The notes: generated from the sequence alone by a model not told the origin. DNA of 64,000 bases from Pseudomonadota bacterium (GCA_023423275.1 JAFAFW010000037.1:99085-163084); one strand, 5' to 3'; positions 8,070 through 17,225 are shown, counted from the first letter of the stretch. A program made the numbers and translations.

Positions 8070-9350
8070 CTAGTAGCCAAGACTGGCGGGCAAAAAGCTC
8101 GCAATCTGCGGGAAAAACACGACCAGCATGATCACGGCGAGGATGACTCCGATGAAGGGGATCACCTCGATCGAGACATCCTTGATGGTGCACCCTGCGA
8201 GCGGACAAACCAGGAAGAGACCAATCGCGACGGGCGGCGTGACCAGCGCGATCTGTACTGTCATCACGATCACCAGCGCCATGTGATAGGGATCCACGCC
8301 GAACATGGATGCCATGGGCGCCACAATGGGGACCAGCATGATCATCGCCGCCACGCCTTCCATCACGAAGCCGAGCAGCAGGAAGATGATCACAACGGCA
8401 ATCAGGAACATTTCACCGGAGCCGATCAAAGGCTGCAAGAAAGCGCCGATCTTCTGCGGCACGAGATTAAGCACCAGAATCCACGCGATCAGCTTTGCCG
8501 TACCGAGCAAAAGATAGACCAGCGCGCTGGTTTTGGCCGAAGCCAGCAGCGATTCCTTGATCGCGCTGAGGTCGAGCGTGCGGTAGCACAGACCGAGCAC
8601 GAGCGCGTAGAGTGCCGCCACGGCACCTGCCTCGGTCGGGGTGAAGACGCCACCCAGAATGCCGCCGAGGACGATCACCGGTAATCCAAGCCCCGGCAGC
8701 GCCGGCACGAACGTGCCTACGATATGGCTTATCGACCAGCCGTCGCTACTGCGTGGAAAATTTCGCGCCTTCGCGATCAGCGCCACATACAGCATCATGC
8801 CGAGGCCGATAAGGATGCCGGGAACCGCGCCGTAGAGGAACAGCTTCGTAACCGACAGGCCGCCGCCCATGATATAAATGATGATGAGCATGGCGACGCT
8901 CGGCGGAATGATCGCGCCCATGACCGAGGAGGAGGCCGTGATGGCGCCCGAAAAGCCGCGCGAGTAGCCGTCACGAATCATGGCGGGTATGAGTGTGCCG
9001 CCGACGGCCGCCGTATCCGCGACTGCCACGCCGGTGACGCCGCCGAACAGCATGCTGGAGGCGACATTCACATGGGCAAGGCCACCTCGGACCGGCCCGA
9101 AGATCGAGCGCGCAAAGTCGATCATGCGCGACAGGATGTCGGCGCGAGTCGCCAGATCACCGGCAAGAACAAAGAACGGGATCGCCAGCAGCGGAAACGA
9201 GTCCATGCCGCCGAAGACGACCGTCGGAATGATGCTGAGGGAGGCATCTCCCGTAATCAGCAGATAGCCGAGCGCGACTGCGCCCAGGGCAAAAGCGACC
9301 GGCACGCCGAGCGCCAGGACGGCAAAGAACGCCGGGAGGATCGTGATCAT
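8070..9350 (-). CDS. TRAP transporter large permease (DctM type)
   Basis: A 426-residue, very hydrophobic protein with about 12 predicted membrane segments. Diagnostic stretches are FPLLAIPFFVLAGDL, GPVRGGLAHVNVASSMLFGG followed by VTGVAVADTAAVGGTLIP, and IMGAIIPPSV-type loops. It forms the sodium-coupled channel of a tripartite ATP-independent periplasmic transporter. It is last of three minus-strand genes with the small permease (9361-9831) and binding protein (9896-10888). The substrate is probably an organic acid, not identifiable from the permease. Confidence 0.93.
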   Translation of the reverse strand: MITILPAFFAVLALGVPVAFALGAVALGYLLITGDASLSIIPTVVFGGMDSFPLLAIPFFVLAGDLATRADILSRMIDFARSIFGPVRGGLAHVNVASSMLFGGVTGVAVADTAAVGGTLIPAMIRDGYSRGFSGAITASSSVMGAIIPPSVAMLIIIYIMGGGLSVTKLFLYGAVPGILIGLGMMLYVALIAKARNFPRSSDGWSISHIVGTFVPALPGLGLPVIVLGGILGGVFTPTEAGAVAALYALVLGLCYRTLDLSAIKESLLASAKTSALVYLLLGTAKLIAWILVLNLVPQKIGAFLQPLIGSGEMFLIAVVIIFLLLGFVMEGVAAMIMLVPIVAPMASMFGVDPYHMALVIVMTVQIALVTPPVAIGLFLVCPLAGCTIKDVSIEVIPFIGVILAVIMLVVFFPQIASFLPASLGY

Positions 9351-9360
9351 GTTTGAACCT

Positions 9361-9831
9361 TCAATCCTGGGGCTGGCTTAGCGCTTCGCGGGCGTGCGTA
9401 ACAAGATTGCGAATGCCAAGCACCGCCATCAGAACCCCGGCGATGGGTAGCGCCGCATGAAACCAAACCATGCCGACGCCAAGCGTAATTGTGGTCTGGC
9501 CGATAATTTTTGGGAGATTCATGCTACAGGCGTAGATAAATCCAATCAGGAAGAAGAGGACGACGACGTCAGCAAGACAGGTCACCAGCGCAGACAGTCG
9601 CCGCGGCAGCATATCCGGGACAAGGCTGATCCGGATATGACCATTCTCGTTCATCAGAAGGACGGCGCCCAGCATTGCCACCCAGATCATGGTGTAGCGC
9701 GTCAGTTCCTCGTGGACGGTGAAAGAGAGGTCGAAGGCATTTCGAAGGATGACCTCGATCATCACAGTGCCGGCGACGACCGCCATCAGAGCGACGACGA
9801 GCCATTCGACAACCTTCAGCAGTGAGGTCAT
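9361..9831 (-). CDS. TRAP transporter small permease (DctQ type)
   Basis: A 156-residue protein with four hydrophobic helices and the DctQ-family stretch TRYTMIWVAMLGAVLLMNEN followed by GHIRI. It pairs with the large permease. The start at 9831 is chosen because CCAAGGGGC lies a few bases upstream on the minus strand and the protein then begins MTSLLKVVEWLV. An upstream in-frame ATG at 9852 has no such site. It sits between the binding protein and DctM genes, as is usual. Confidence 0.9.
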   Translation of the reverse strand: MTSLLKVVEWLVVALMAVVAGTVMIEVILRNAFDLSFTVHEELTRYTMIWVAMLGAVLLMNENGHIRISLVPDMLPRRLSALVTCLADVVVLFFLIGFIYACSMNLPKIIGQTTITLGVGMVWFHAALPIAGVLMAVLGIRNLVTHAREALSQPQD

Positions 9832-9895
9832 GTCCGCCCCTTGGTGCCGCATGACGCACGCGGGCCTGCGTCGCCCGCGTGCACCTTGTCGGTGA

Positions 9896-10888
9896 TTATT
9901 GATTGGCCGCGACGATGACGTCCACGATGTCCTTGCCGCCAGGGCCTAGATCCGCAATGGCCGCATCGTAGATCTCCCTGGCGATACGGCGGAATTCGGC
10001 CAAAGTCTCCGGCGGAACATCGTTGATTGTCATCGACGTGCTCAGGAGCTTCATGAGCTCGGCCGACTTCTCATCGTTGACCTTGCGCTCGTACTCGGTA
10101 GCCACCGCAATGGCCTCCTCGACCGCCTTCATATTCTCAGGTCCGAGCTTGGCACGCACGCCCTCGCTCATGACTACGATCATCGGTTCGTTTACATGGC
10201 CGGTGAGCGAATAGAACTTCTGCACCTCAAAAATGCGGAACGGATGCACGACGCCGGGCGGGTTCTCCTGACCATCAAGAACCCCCTGCTGGAGAGCCGG
10301 CATCAGCTCGGCAAAGTCCATCGGTGTCGGGACCGCACCAAGGGCTTTGAAAAAAGCGACGTGAACACTCGAGGGCAGCGTACGCAGCTTCAATCCCTTC
10401 AGATCCTCGACCTTGTTGATCGGCCTCTTGTTGTTGGAGACGTGGCGGAAGCCGTTGTCCCACCAGCCGATGATGCTCATGTTCGAAGACTTCAGGGTGT
10501 CCGACAGCTTGCGCCCTGCTTCGCCGTCGAGCACCTTGAACATCGTCTCACGGTCCTTCCACATATAAGGGAACAGGACGGCGTTGAGCTGCGGCGCGAA
10601 GCGTGATGCGTGCGCGAGACCGGACAGGACGAAATCGATGTTACCAGCCTTGGCCAGCTCCAGGGCCTCGCGGTTCGATCCGAGCGTGTTGTTATTGAAG
10701 ATCTGGATCGTGACCTTGCCGTTGGTCCGCTTTTCCAGCTCCTTCTTGAACACTTCCTGCGAAGGAGCCCAAGGGCTCGACTCGGTCGCGACACTGGCCA
10801 GGCGCAGTGTCACGTCGGCGGCATGAACCTGGGCTGACAGGCCGATGGCGGCTATCGATGAAAATGCGGCAATGCTTAGAAATTTCAT
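9896..10888 (-). CDS. TRAP transporter periplasmic substrate-binding protein (DctP type)
   Basis: A 330-residue secreted protein. The signal peptide MKFLSIAAFSSIAAIGLSAQ ends at VHA, with cleavage likely before ADV. Family features are FPYMWKDRETMF, the GLKLRTLPS strand with the carboxylate-binding arginine, and QQGVLDGQENPPGVV near residue 200. It captures an organic anion in the periplasm for the DctQM permease encoded downstream. It is first gene of its three-gene operon. The ligand is unknown, though the conserved arginine implies a carboxylate. Confidence 0.92.
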   Translation of the reverse strand: MKFLSIAAFSSIAAIGLSAQVHAADVTLRLASVATESSPWAPSQEVFKKELEKRTNGKVTIQIFNNNTLGSNREALELAKAGNIDFVLSGLAHASRFAPQLNAVLFPYMWKDRETMFKVLDGEAGRKLSDTLKSSNMSIIGWWDNGFRHVSNNKRPINKVEDLKGLKLRTLPSSVHVAFFKALGAVPTPMDFAELMPALQQGVLDGQENPPGVVHPFRIFEVQKFYSLTGHVNEPMIVVMSEGVRAKLGPENMKAVEEAIAVATEYERKVNDEKSAELMKLLSTSMTINDVPPETLAEFRRIAREIYDAAIADLGPGGKDIVDVIVAANQ

Positions 10889-11181
10889 GGCGGCCTCCCA
10901 GCCTGATTGTTGTTTCAGTCGGGCGCACTAGTCTCTAATCGGCCCCGCTATCCAAATCGTAGTAGCGCCGAGACGCCGTTCGCAAGCTGCGCAGCGGAAA
11001 CACATTGGTGTGTAGGGAGCGACAATGCCTGTACGCGCCACGCGCCAATGGGGTTCATCAACTTGCTTTGCAGCAGCCCCGATCGGCTTATTCCCTCAGG
11101 TTTGATGAGCCGCCATCATGGTGCCTTCGCCAGGGAGTGAGGACCCGGAAGGCGATATTGCCGCGACACGTTGACGGTTCA

Positions 11182-12024
11182 TCAGTCGTTGGCTGAACAG
11201 CGCCTCTTTCGCAGCCGGCCGGAGGCGGCTTTCTGGAGATCGACGCTGGACCAGCCAACAGTACCTTCGATCTCGCGGGCGGCGACCTGAACGGCTTCGA
11301 TATAGCGTTTGGAGTTCCTCATCGCCCGCCGCTCCGGCAACACGATGCTGATCGCGGCGACGCACTCACCAGCGGGATTGACGAGTGGGGCAGCGATACA
11401 GGCCAGTGCGTAGTCCGAAACCCCCAGTTGGATACTGCATCGCCGCTCCAGAGCCAGGCGGGACTCAGCAGCCAACACAACAGGATCGGTTTCTGCACGT
11501 CCTGTCGGGGAGGGGAGACAAGCGCGTGCATAGAGGGCGCGCCGCGCCCCATCCGGCAGGTGGCCCGTCAATAGGCGGCCCGATGCCGTCCAGTTGAGCG
11601 GCACGCGAGAACCGACGCGGGAGGATACGACGAATGAGCCCGGGCCTTCGACCATGGCGATCACGACCATCATGTTGTCATCGCGACCGCAAAGCTGGAC
11701 GCTTTCGCCGATCTCCGCACTCAATGTACGCATGACCTTGTTGGCGACACCGATGAACGGCATGCTGTCCTGGTAGGCAAGGCCGAAATACATCAGCCGA
11801 GGACCCAGAGCGGCACCGCCTGAACCGTCGCGGATGAGAAGGCCGTGCTCCGTCAATTCCTCAACGATTTTATAGATCGTCGAGGTTGGCGCATCCAAGG
11901 CGCGCGCGAGTTCCGCCGCGGTCGATTGCGCGCCATATCGGACCATATGGTCGATGATCTCGATCGTGCGGTCGATACCGCTGGTGCGGGATCGGCGGGA
12001 AGTGTTTGATCGGGCGCTCGGCAC
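11182..12024 (-). CDS. IclR-family transcriptional regulator
   Basis: A 280-residue regulator. The N-terminal winged helix spans about residues 17-75, with STAAELARALDAPTSTIYKI as its helix-turn-helix. The C-terminal effector domain has LNWTASGRLLTGHLPDGARR and CIAAPLVNPAGECVAAISIV, typical of IclR. It lies between two TRAP operons and diverges from the second (12282 onward). A 20-base near-perfect palindrome at 12099-12118, 75 bases upstream of its start, is a good operator candidate for autoregulation and control of the second TRAP system. Confidence 0.92.
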   Translation of the reverse strand: MPSARSNTSRRSRTSGIDRTIEIIDHMVRYGAQSTAAELARALDAPTSTIYKIVEELTEHGLLIRDGSGGAALGPRLMYFGLAYQDSMPFIGVANKVMRTLSAEIGESVQLCGRDDNMMVVIAMVEGPGSFVVSSRVGSRVPLNWTASGRLLTGHLPDGARRALYARACLPSPTGRAETDPVVLAAESRLALERRCSIQLGVSDYALACIAAPLVNPAGECVAAISIVLPERRAMRNSKRYIEAVQVAAREIEGTVGWSSVDLQKAASGRLRKRRCSAND

Positions 12025-12098
12025 GGAGTTCTCTGAGCACGGATGTTACGCTTGACGGGGTAAAATACTGCGCATAGTCTTTCTATAACAACGCAACC

Positions 12099-12118
12099 TA
12101 TTCTATAATTATGGAATA
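12099..12118. promoter_or_regulatory. Probable IclR operator palindrome
   Basis: The 20-base AT-rich sequence TATTCTATAATTATGGAATA equals its own reverse complement except for one symmetric mismatch pair. It lies in the divergent gap between the IclR gene and the TRAP binding-protein gene. Its length and symmetry fit an IclR dimer site. Assignment is inferred from position. Confidence 0.55.
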
Positions 12119-12281
12119 AAGCAACTCATCTTGAGGCTGCTGCTGATGATATCGGCGGTATCGAATTATGGGCCTTTGCGATTATTCCATGGGCGTTGCG
12201 GGAGGTGTTGAATATCCTCCTTCAGCCGCTGCGGCGCCCTCTCGAATAGTCATAGCTTCTGACGTTTAAAAGGGGAGAACT

Positions 12282-13391
12282 ATGAGAAGGCAGGTCTTTA
12301 GTTCCGTTATCAGCAATGGTCTACGTCGTGCGTCCGGCGCTGCGGCGCTTTTTTCGGGGATATTGATCGCCAGCGCGTTGATTGCGCAGCCTGCGGATGC
12401 CGCGAAGTACAAAATGGCAATCGCCCACCTTTTGCCGGAGGAAATGAACAACGAAGTGCATCCGGCATTGACCCATTTCAAGTCGCTCGTTGAGGCCGGA
12501 ACCAAGGGCGAAGTTGAAGTCCAACTGTTCGGCGGCGGGCAGCTCGGATCGGAGGTCGAGACCGGCAAGCAGGCGCAGGATGGCAAACTGCTGCAATCGA
12601 CCGTGATTTCATCCGGCGCGATGTCGTCGTTCTACCCGAAGTATCAGCTCATCACCGCACCGTTCCTTTTCCCGAATTATCAGATCGCGCACGCCTTCTT
12701 CGACGGAGAGTGGTTTGCCAACTTCATGAAGGGTTCGGTTGAGTCTTCCGGCTTGCGTTATTTGGGTACGTTTGACGATGGTGGCGGCTTCGTTGCTTTC
12801 ACCACCAACAAAAAGCTGATCCGCACGGCTGACGACATCAAGGGGCTGAAGATCCGTGTCGAGGAAAATCCAGCCCACGTCGCAACCATGCGTGCTCTCG
12901 GCGCATCGGCAACGCCGCTGCCGTGGGGTGAGGTGATCACCGCGCTGTCAACCGGTCTTGCCGATGGTCAGTTCAATGCGCCGGGCGTCAGCAAATTTTT
13001 CAAGCTGTGGGAAGTCAATAGTTATACGACGCTCAGTGGCCACGTTTATAACTCCCAGGCTTGGCTGGTCAGCGATAAGTGGCTTCAGTCGCTGCCGGAA
13101 GAGTACCGTAAGGTGATTATCCAGGCGGCCCGGGAATCCATTGCTCTGGCGCATGGCATTTCCGCCCTGCAGTCGATCGATGGATGGAACGAATCCTGCA
13201 AGCGGTTCAAGGAGTGCTATATTCTCCCCGCCGCCGAACGCCAGAAAATGGCCGACATTGCGCAGCCGGCCTGGAAGAACTGGATCGTGAAGGATTTTGG
13301 CCTTGATCAGGCGCTCGTTGACAGCCTCTTCACCGAAGTGAAGCGGATCTCGGATGCAACGGATAAGAGTAACGCGCTGTACGCAAAGTAA
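12282..13391 (+). CDS. TRAP transporter periplasmic substrate-binding protein (DctP type)
   Basis: A 369-residue secreted protein with a long signal peptide ending at ADA before AKYKMAIAH. Visible DctP features are VQLFGGGQLGSEVETGKQAQ, then DIKGLKIRVEENPAHVATMR (ligand-binding arginine near residue 187) and LSTGLADGQFNAPGV. The C-terminal part is longer than in the first TRAP binding protein, and the two are not close copies, so they probably bind different ligands. A stable hairpin after its stop may raise its expression relative to the permeases that follow. Confidence 0.9.
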   Translation: MRRQVFSSVISNGLRRASGAAALFSGILIASALIAQPADAAKYKMAIAHLLPEEMNNEVHPALTHFKSLVEAGTKGEVEVQLFGGGQLGSEVETGKQAQDGKLLQSTVISSGAMSSFYPKYQLITAPFLFPNYQIAHAFFDGEWFANFMKGSVESSGLRYLGTFDDGGGFVAFTTNKKLIRTADDIKGLKIRVEENPAHVATMRALGASATPLPWGEVITALSTGLADGQFNAPGVSKFFKLWEVNSYTTLSGHVYNSQAWLVSDKWLQSLPEEYRKVIIQAARESIALAHGISALQSIDGWNESCKRFKECYILPAAERQKMADIAQPAWKNWIVKDFGLDQALVDSLFTEVKRISDATDKSNALYAK

Positions 13392-13399
13392 GCATTTCC

Positions 13400-13430
13400 G
13401 AAACCCGGAATCACATTGGTTCCGGGTTTC
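13400..13430 (+). terminator. Intra-operon hairpin between TRAP binding protein and permeases
   Basis: A perfect 11-base inverted repeat, GAAACCCGGAA and TTCCGGGTTTC with a 9-base loop, begins nine bases after the binding-protein stop and is followed by CTTTG. It lies within the operon, so it probably acts as a partial terminator or a 3'-end mRNA stabiliser that yields more binding protein than permease. Confidence 0.6.
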
Positions 13431-13505
13431 CTTTGAGAACGATGATGCCTTTCCGGTCAGCCTGGTGACCTATCCGCCAAAGCTCTTGGAGCTTACCGTC
13501 CCGTG

Positions 13506-14087
13506 ATGCCGCTATCAGAACGTATCAGCAGCGGCGTTGATGCGGCCGTGACCGCATTCTGCGTCGGATGCATTCTCGTCATGCTGAGCATCTCTTTCAT
13601 CGGCTTCTTCTACATGGTGATCACCGGGGCCGCTCTGAGCTGGACGTACTCCCTCGCCCGGCTATTCATTCCGTGGCTCGGTTTGCTCAGTCTGACCGTC
13701 GCCTTTCGTCGCGGCGAGCACATTGCCATGACGTCATTCCGGGATCTGTTTCCTGCACGCGTCGTGTCCGTCATAAAGGGCCTGAACTATGTTATCGTCG
13801 GGCTCTTCGCGGTTTTGCTGATCTGGTTCGGCTACGACTACGCAGCCGGGTCGCGCGACTACTTCATGGTGTCGGATCAAATTCAGATTCACTCACGCTG
13901 GGTAACGAGCGCAGTGCCGATTACCGGGCTTGTTCTATTGATCCACGTGCTGTGCGGTGCGCGACTCTTCGATCCTCCGAATATTCTCGATGAATCCGAC
14001 ATGACTGTCAGCGAGGACGAATTCAGAGCAGCCGGTCTGGGGCCGGGGCAGGGTCAAGAACCAGAGGAACGGAGCATTCAAACGTGA
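13506..14087 (+). CDS. TRAP transporter small permease (DctQ type)
   Basis: A 193-residue protein with four hydrophobic segments. The central TYSLARLFIPWLGLLSLTVA followed by FRRGEHIAMTSF matches the DctQ pattern of aromatic/acidic residues and the conserved HI(R/A) loop. A GTG immediately before the ATG is an alternative start. The C-terminal 30 residues are charged and cytoplasmic. The stop overlaps the GTG start of the large permease by four bases, so the two are translationally coupled. Confidence 0.88.
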   Translation: MPLSERISSGVDAAVTAFCVGCILVMLSISFIGFFYMVITGAALSWTYSLARLFIPWLGLLSLTVAFRRGEHIAMTSFRDLFPARVVSVIKGLNYVIVGLFAVLLIWFGYDYAAGSRDYFMVSDQIQIHSRWVTSAVPITGLVLLIHVLCGARLFDPPNILDESDMTVSEDEFRAAGLGPGQGQEPEERSIQT

Positions 14088-15361
14088 CCTCTGCTGTTGG
14101 CATATTCGTCCTGTTGATCCTGTTGGGCACGCCGATTGCGGTTGTGATGGTGATGTCGGGACTATCCGGCGCCATGGAACTTGGCGGTTCCGATTTTCTC
14201 GGGATCGTTGCGGAGCGTATGTTTTCCGGCACCAGTGGCTATTTGCTGATGGCCATTCCCTACTTCATCTTCACGGCCGAGCTCATGAACCAGGCGGGGT
14301 TGACGGAGCGTCTTATCGCTTTCAACAATGCCTTGTTCGGTCGCATCCGCGGCGCTCTCAGTCACGTCAACGTTGCTGTCAGCCTCTTCTTCTCCGGGCT
14401 GACCGGTGCGGCCATCACCGACACGGTGGCGATCGGCAAGATCATGATTCCCGCCATGAAGCGTGAAGGTTACACCGCCGAATATGCAGCGGCTGTAACA
14501 GCGTGCTCATCGATCATCGGCCCGATCATCCCGCCGAGCATCGTCATGGTCGTGTATGCCTCGCTACTGCAGAACGTGTCGGTGCTGTCCCTGTTTGCGG
14601 CCGGTATCATTCCCGGTCTGTTGATGACGCTTGCGCTGTTGATCACGAGCGGGATCCTGGCGTGGATGTACAAATTCCCCCGGCATGGCGACACTAATTT
14701 ACGGGCGGCGGCGCGCGCGTTTCTCCCGACGATCCCCGCGCTGCTTGTACCGTTCATCATTCTGGCTGGTATTCTCGGCGGTTTCACCACGGTTACCGAG
14801 GCTTCTGCCTTTGCTGCGGTCTACACGATCGCGCTCGGCGTTTTTGCTTATCGCACATTGACCTTGTCCAAGCTCTGGCAGACGCTTGTCGTCACGGTTC
14901 AGTTCAGCGGCGTGGTCTTCTTCCTTCTGGCGGCTTCCACGGTGCTGGGCTGGTTTGTGACGCGCTCCGGTATTGCCCGCGAAGCCGCCAGCATGATCGC
15001 CACAGTCAGCACCGATGCAACGATCCAGATCATGCTGGTCAATGCACTCCTGATCCTGATCGGGACGGTGCTCGACGTGTTGCCGGCGCTGGTTGTCGTC
15101 GGCCCGGTTCTTGTTCCGGCAATGATACAGCTTGGTTTTGATCCGCTGCATTTCGCGATGGTGATGATCCTGGCGCTCAACCTCGCCAATATCACTCCCC
15201 CCGTCGGCATGACGCTGATGACGGCGACGCAGATTGCGGGTGTGCCCTATGAACGGGCCATCATCGCGTCGATCCCATTCTACATCACGCATTTGATCGT
15301 CTTGATCATGGTCTCACTGTGGCCGGCGCTCGTGCTATGGCTACCGCGCTTGCTTCTCTGA
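14084..15361 (+). CDS. TRAP transporter large permease (DctM type)
   Basis: A 425-residue polytopic membrane protein starting with GTG inside the DctQ stop (GTGA overlap). Characteristic sequences are YLLMAIPYFIFTAELMNQAG, GRIRGALSHVNVAVSLFFSG, AAITDTVAIGKIMIPAMKRE and IIGPIIPPSIVMVVYAS. It is the translocating subunit of the second TRAP system in the island. It is followed after 18 bases by a threonine-synthase-like gene, suggesting that the imported compound feeds that enzyme. Confidence 0.92.
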   Translation: MTSAVGIFVLLILLGTPIAVVMVMSGLSGAMELGGSDFLGIVAERMFSGTSGYLLMAIPYFIFTAELMNQAGLTERLIAFNNALFGRIRGALSHVNVAVSLFFSGLTGAAITDTVAIGKIMIPAMKREGYTAEYAAAVTACSSIIGPIIPPSIVMVVYASLLQNVSVLSLFAAGIIPGLLMTLALLITSGILAWMYKFPRHGDTNLRAAARAFLPTIPALLVPFIILAGILGGFTTVTEASAFAAVYTIALGVFAYRTLTLSKLWQTLVVTVQFSGVVFFLLAASTVLGWFVTRSGIAREAASMIATVSTDATIQIMLVNALLILIGTVLDVLPALVVVGPVLVPAMIQLGFDPLHFAMVMILALNLANITPPVGMTLMTATQIAGVPYERAIIASIPFYITHLIVLIMVSLWPALVLWLPRLLL

Positions 15362-15379
15362 CGCGGGAAGAGGATCGCC

Positions 15380-16591
15380 GTGAAGCTGCGTTGCGTTGAT
15401 TGCGGGCTGATGATGCCGGCTGGTGCCAGTTATGCCTGCAACGTCTGTCAGGGCATTCTGGAGGTCGTCGCACCGGCTGGAACGTCGACCGAGGGTGATC
15501 GCTATCTGGCAGAGACGATGTGGCGCCATGCCGATCGCCTGTCAGTGAGTGAGCGGACTGCAATTGTCTCGTTGGGCGAGGGCAATACACCCCTGCACAG
15601 AGGCGAAAGACTGGAACAAGCGCTTCCTGGTTTCACCGGACAGATCTGGCTCAAGGACGAAACGGTCAATCCCACGGGGTCCTTCAAGGACCGGCTGATC
15701 AGCGCTGTCGTAAGTTGGGCGAAACAGCACGGCTATGCGGGTATCGTGTGTGCCTCCAGCGGCAACGCAGGCGCCTCGACCTCAGCCTATGCCGCACGCG
15801 CCGGCCTGAAGGCGATCGTCGTTGTGCCGACGCATACGCCGGAGGAGAAGCTGACGCAGATTGCGGCCTATGGCGCACTGCTGGTCAAAGTCGACGGCCA
15901 CTACAGCTACGCGTACGACGTTGCCGGGCGGCTCGCCAGGGACCATGGTCTGGTCAACGTCACGACGACCTTTCTCAACCCGTACGGTGTGGACGCTCTG
16001 AAACTCGTCGGCGAGGAACTCGCCGTGCAGCTCGACGGCCGGGTGCCGGACTACGTCATTGTGCCGACAGGTGCCGGGCCATTGGTGAAAGGGGTCATAC
16101 AGGGATTTGCCGAGCACGGCTCCGGCAAGATCCCGAAGCTTGTCGCGGTGCAAGCGGCCGGCTGTGCGCCGATCGTTCGTGCTTTTGATGAAGGGGCGGA
16201 GTGTGTGACGGCCTGGGATGAGCCAAATACGATTGCGTCAGGCATCTCCGATCCACTGATCGGCTACGAACGCGATGGCAGCTATACGCTCCGGTTACTG
16301 CGCGAAACGGGTGGTCTCGCCGTTGCCGTCAGCGATGATGACCTGCGTGATGCCATGTCAACGCTGGCTCATCGTATGGGGCTATTGGCCGAGCCGACCG
16401 GTGCCAGTTCGTTTGCCGCGGTGCGCGCGATGTTGGGTTCGGGGCGCATTCCAAGCAGCGCCACCGTTGTCTGCATGATGACGGGGCATGGCTACAAGGA
16501 CATGAAGATCTATCGCGGAATGCCTAATCGCGTGCGCCAGCTTGGCAGTGTTCCGCAAGACGCCGAGCTCGCGCAGCTGCTGGCCGATTGA
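15380..16591 (+). CDS. Threonine synthase-like PLP-dependent lyase
   Basis: A 403-residue fold-type II PLP enzyme. An N-terminal pair of cysteine motifs (CVDCG and CNVCQG, residues 4-24) resembles the zinc-ribbon-like start of archaeal/plant-type threonine synthases. Then come LGEGNTPLHRG, NPTGSFKDRL with the PLP lysine, SSGNAGASTSAYAARAG, the phosphate-cup VPTGAGPLVKGV and EPTGASSF. The start is GTG with a GGAAGAGGA site upstream. Its position behind a TRAP transporter, not a threonine operon, suggests a catabolic beta-elimination or replacement role rather than threonine biosynthesis. The substrate is unknown. Confidence 0.8.
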   Translation: MKLRCVDCGLMMPAGASYACNVCQGILEVVAPAGTSTEGDRYLAETMWRHADRLSVSERTAIVSLGEGNTPLHRGERLEQALPGFTGQIWLKDETVNPTGSFKDRLISAVVSWAKQHGYAGIVCASSGNAGASTSAYAARAGLKAIVVVPTHTPEEKLTQIAAYGALLVKVDGHYSYAYDVAGRLARDHGLVNVTTTFLNPYGVDALKLVGEELAVQLDGRVPDYVIVPTGAGPLVKGVIQGFAEHGSGKIPKLVAVQAAGCAPIVRAFDEGAECVTAWDEPNTIASGISDPLIGYERDGSYTLRLLRETGGLAVAVSDDDLRDAMSTLAHRMGLLAEPTGASSFAAVRAMLGSGRIPSSATVVCMMTGHGYKDMKIYRGMPNRVRQLGSVPQDAELAQLLAD

Positions 16592-17225
16592 ACGTACAGT
16601 TCGAAGTCGATGGTACTATGGTGATTGCCGGGACAATCGACACCTGAGCGTTGACGCGATCCCCACAAGTCTCAAGCCCGCCGATATAGCTTCTGGGATC
16701 GAGCCACGAATGTCGCCGACCCACCGGCGGCGAAGGCCGACATCTGGAGTGATACCACGACAAGCGTGAGCGGCAACGAGAAGACCGTCGCCGCTTGTGA
16801 ATGGCATGGCTTCCGCTCCCTCTGGAGGCTGTGTGAGAACGCGACGTTCGGGAAAAAGCAGGCGGTTTGCCTCCTCAGGGTCAGTAGATTCCCCTCGGCT
16901 CCACCAACCGGCGCTATCCCTTCTCAAATATTGAGATTTTTCGACCGGTCTTCCAAACTTTTGGATCAGTAGCTGGACCGTCAGCCGGCTCATGCTGCTT
17001 TAGCCAGCTTCTTCCATTCGATCACTTTCGCAGTGCAGCGTCACGGGGCCGCCGACGCGATCTCCGTCCGAGAGGCTGACATTGGAATCTCTGGTGCCGA
17101 TGTTTGCGGTCACCGGGTAGACCATCTTCGCTGCACGACGCTTCCTCACGCCGGCACCCGAAGTGATCGCCCTGCAGCGCCATCGATCGCGCGAGATATG
17201 CGGATCGAGTAGCCGGCTTCTTCAC
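16592..17225. other. Gene-poor island boundary region
   Basis: No recognisable gene lies between the PLP lyase and the ABC ATPase. Apart from the tRNA-Ala duplicate, the only coding-like piece is a 49-codon minus-strand frame at 17000-17149 (GTG start). It contains MVYPVTANIGTRDSNVSLSD and has no family that I recognise. The rest looks like degraded DNA, as expected at an island edge. Confidence 0.4.
16887..16906 (+). repeat. Putative attR: duplicate of tRNA-Ala 3' end
   Basis: Twenty bases here are identical to the 3' end of the tRNA-Ala gene (2201-2220), including the CCA, but nothing upstream folds as a tRNA. The flanks differ apart from a weak TCAGGG similarity. This marks the probable right boundary of the island that entered at tRNA-Ala. 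Confidence 0.65.

Noticed and set aside
8049..9356. Long plus-strand frames rich in His, Asp, Arg and Gln opposite the TRAP permease genes
   Set aside because: These are antisense shadows of hydrophobic membrane-protein codons. The same effect occurs opposite the other DctM genes.
16861..16906. A second tRNA-Ala gene
   Set aside because: Only the last 20 bases match. No D arm, anticodon arm or 5' acceptor strand is present, so it is an att-type duplicate and not a tRNA.
17000..17149. A 49-codon minus-strand frame with a plausible-looking peptide
   Set aside because: It has coding-like composition but no family, no clear ribosome site, and lies in a degraded island border. It was kept only as a note in the region entry.
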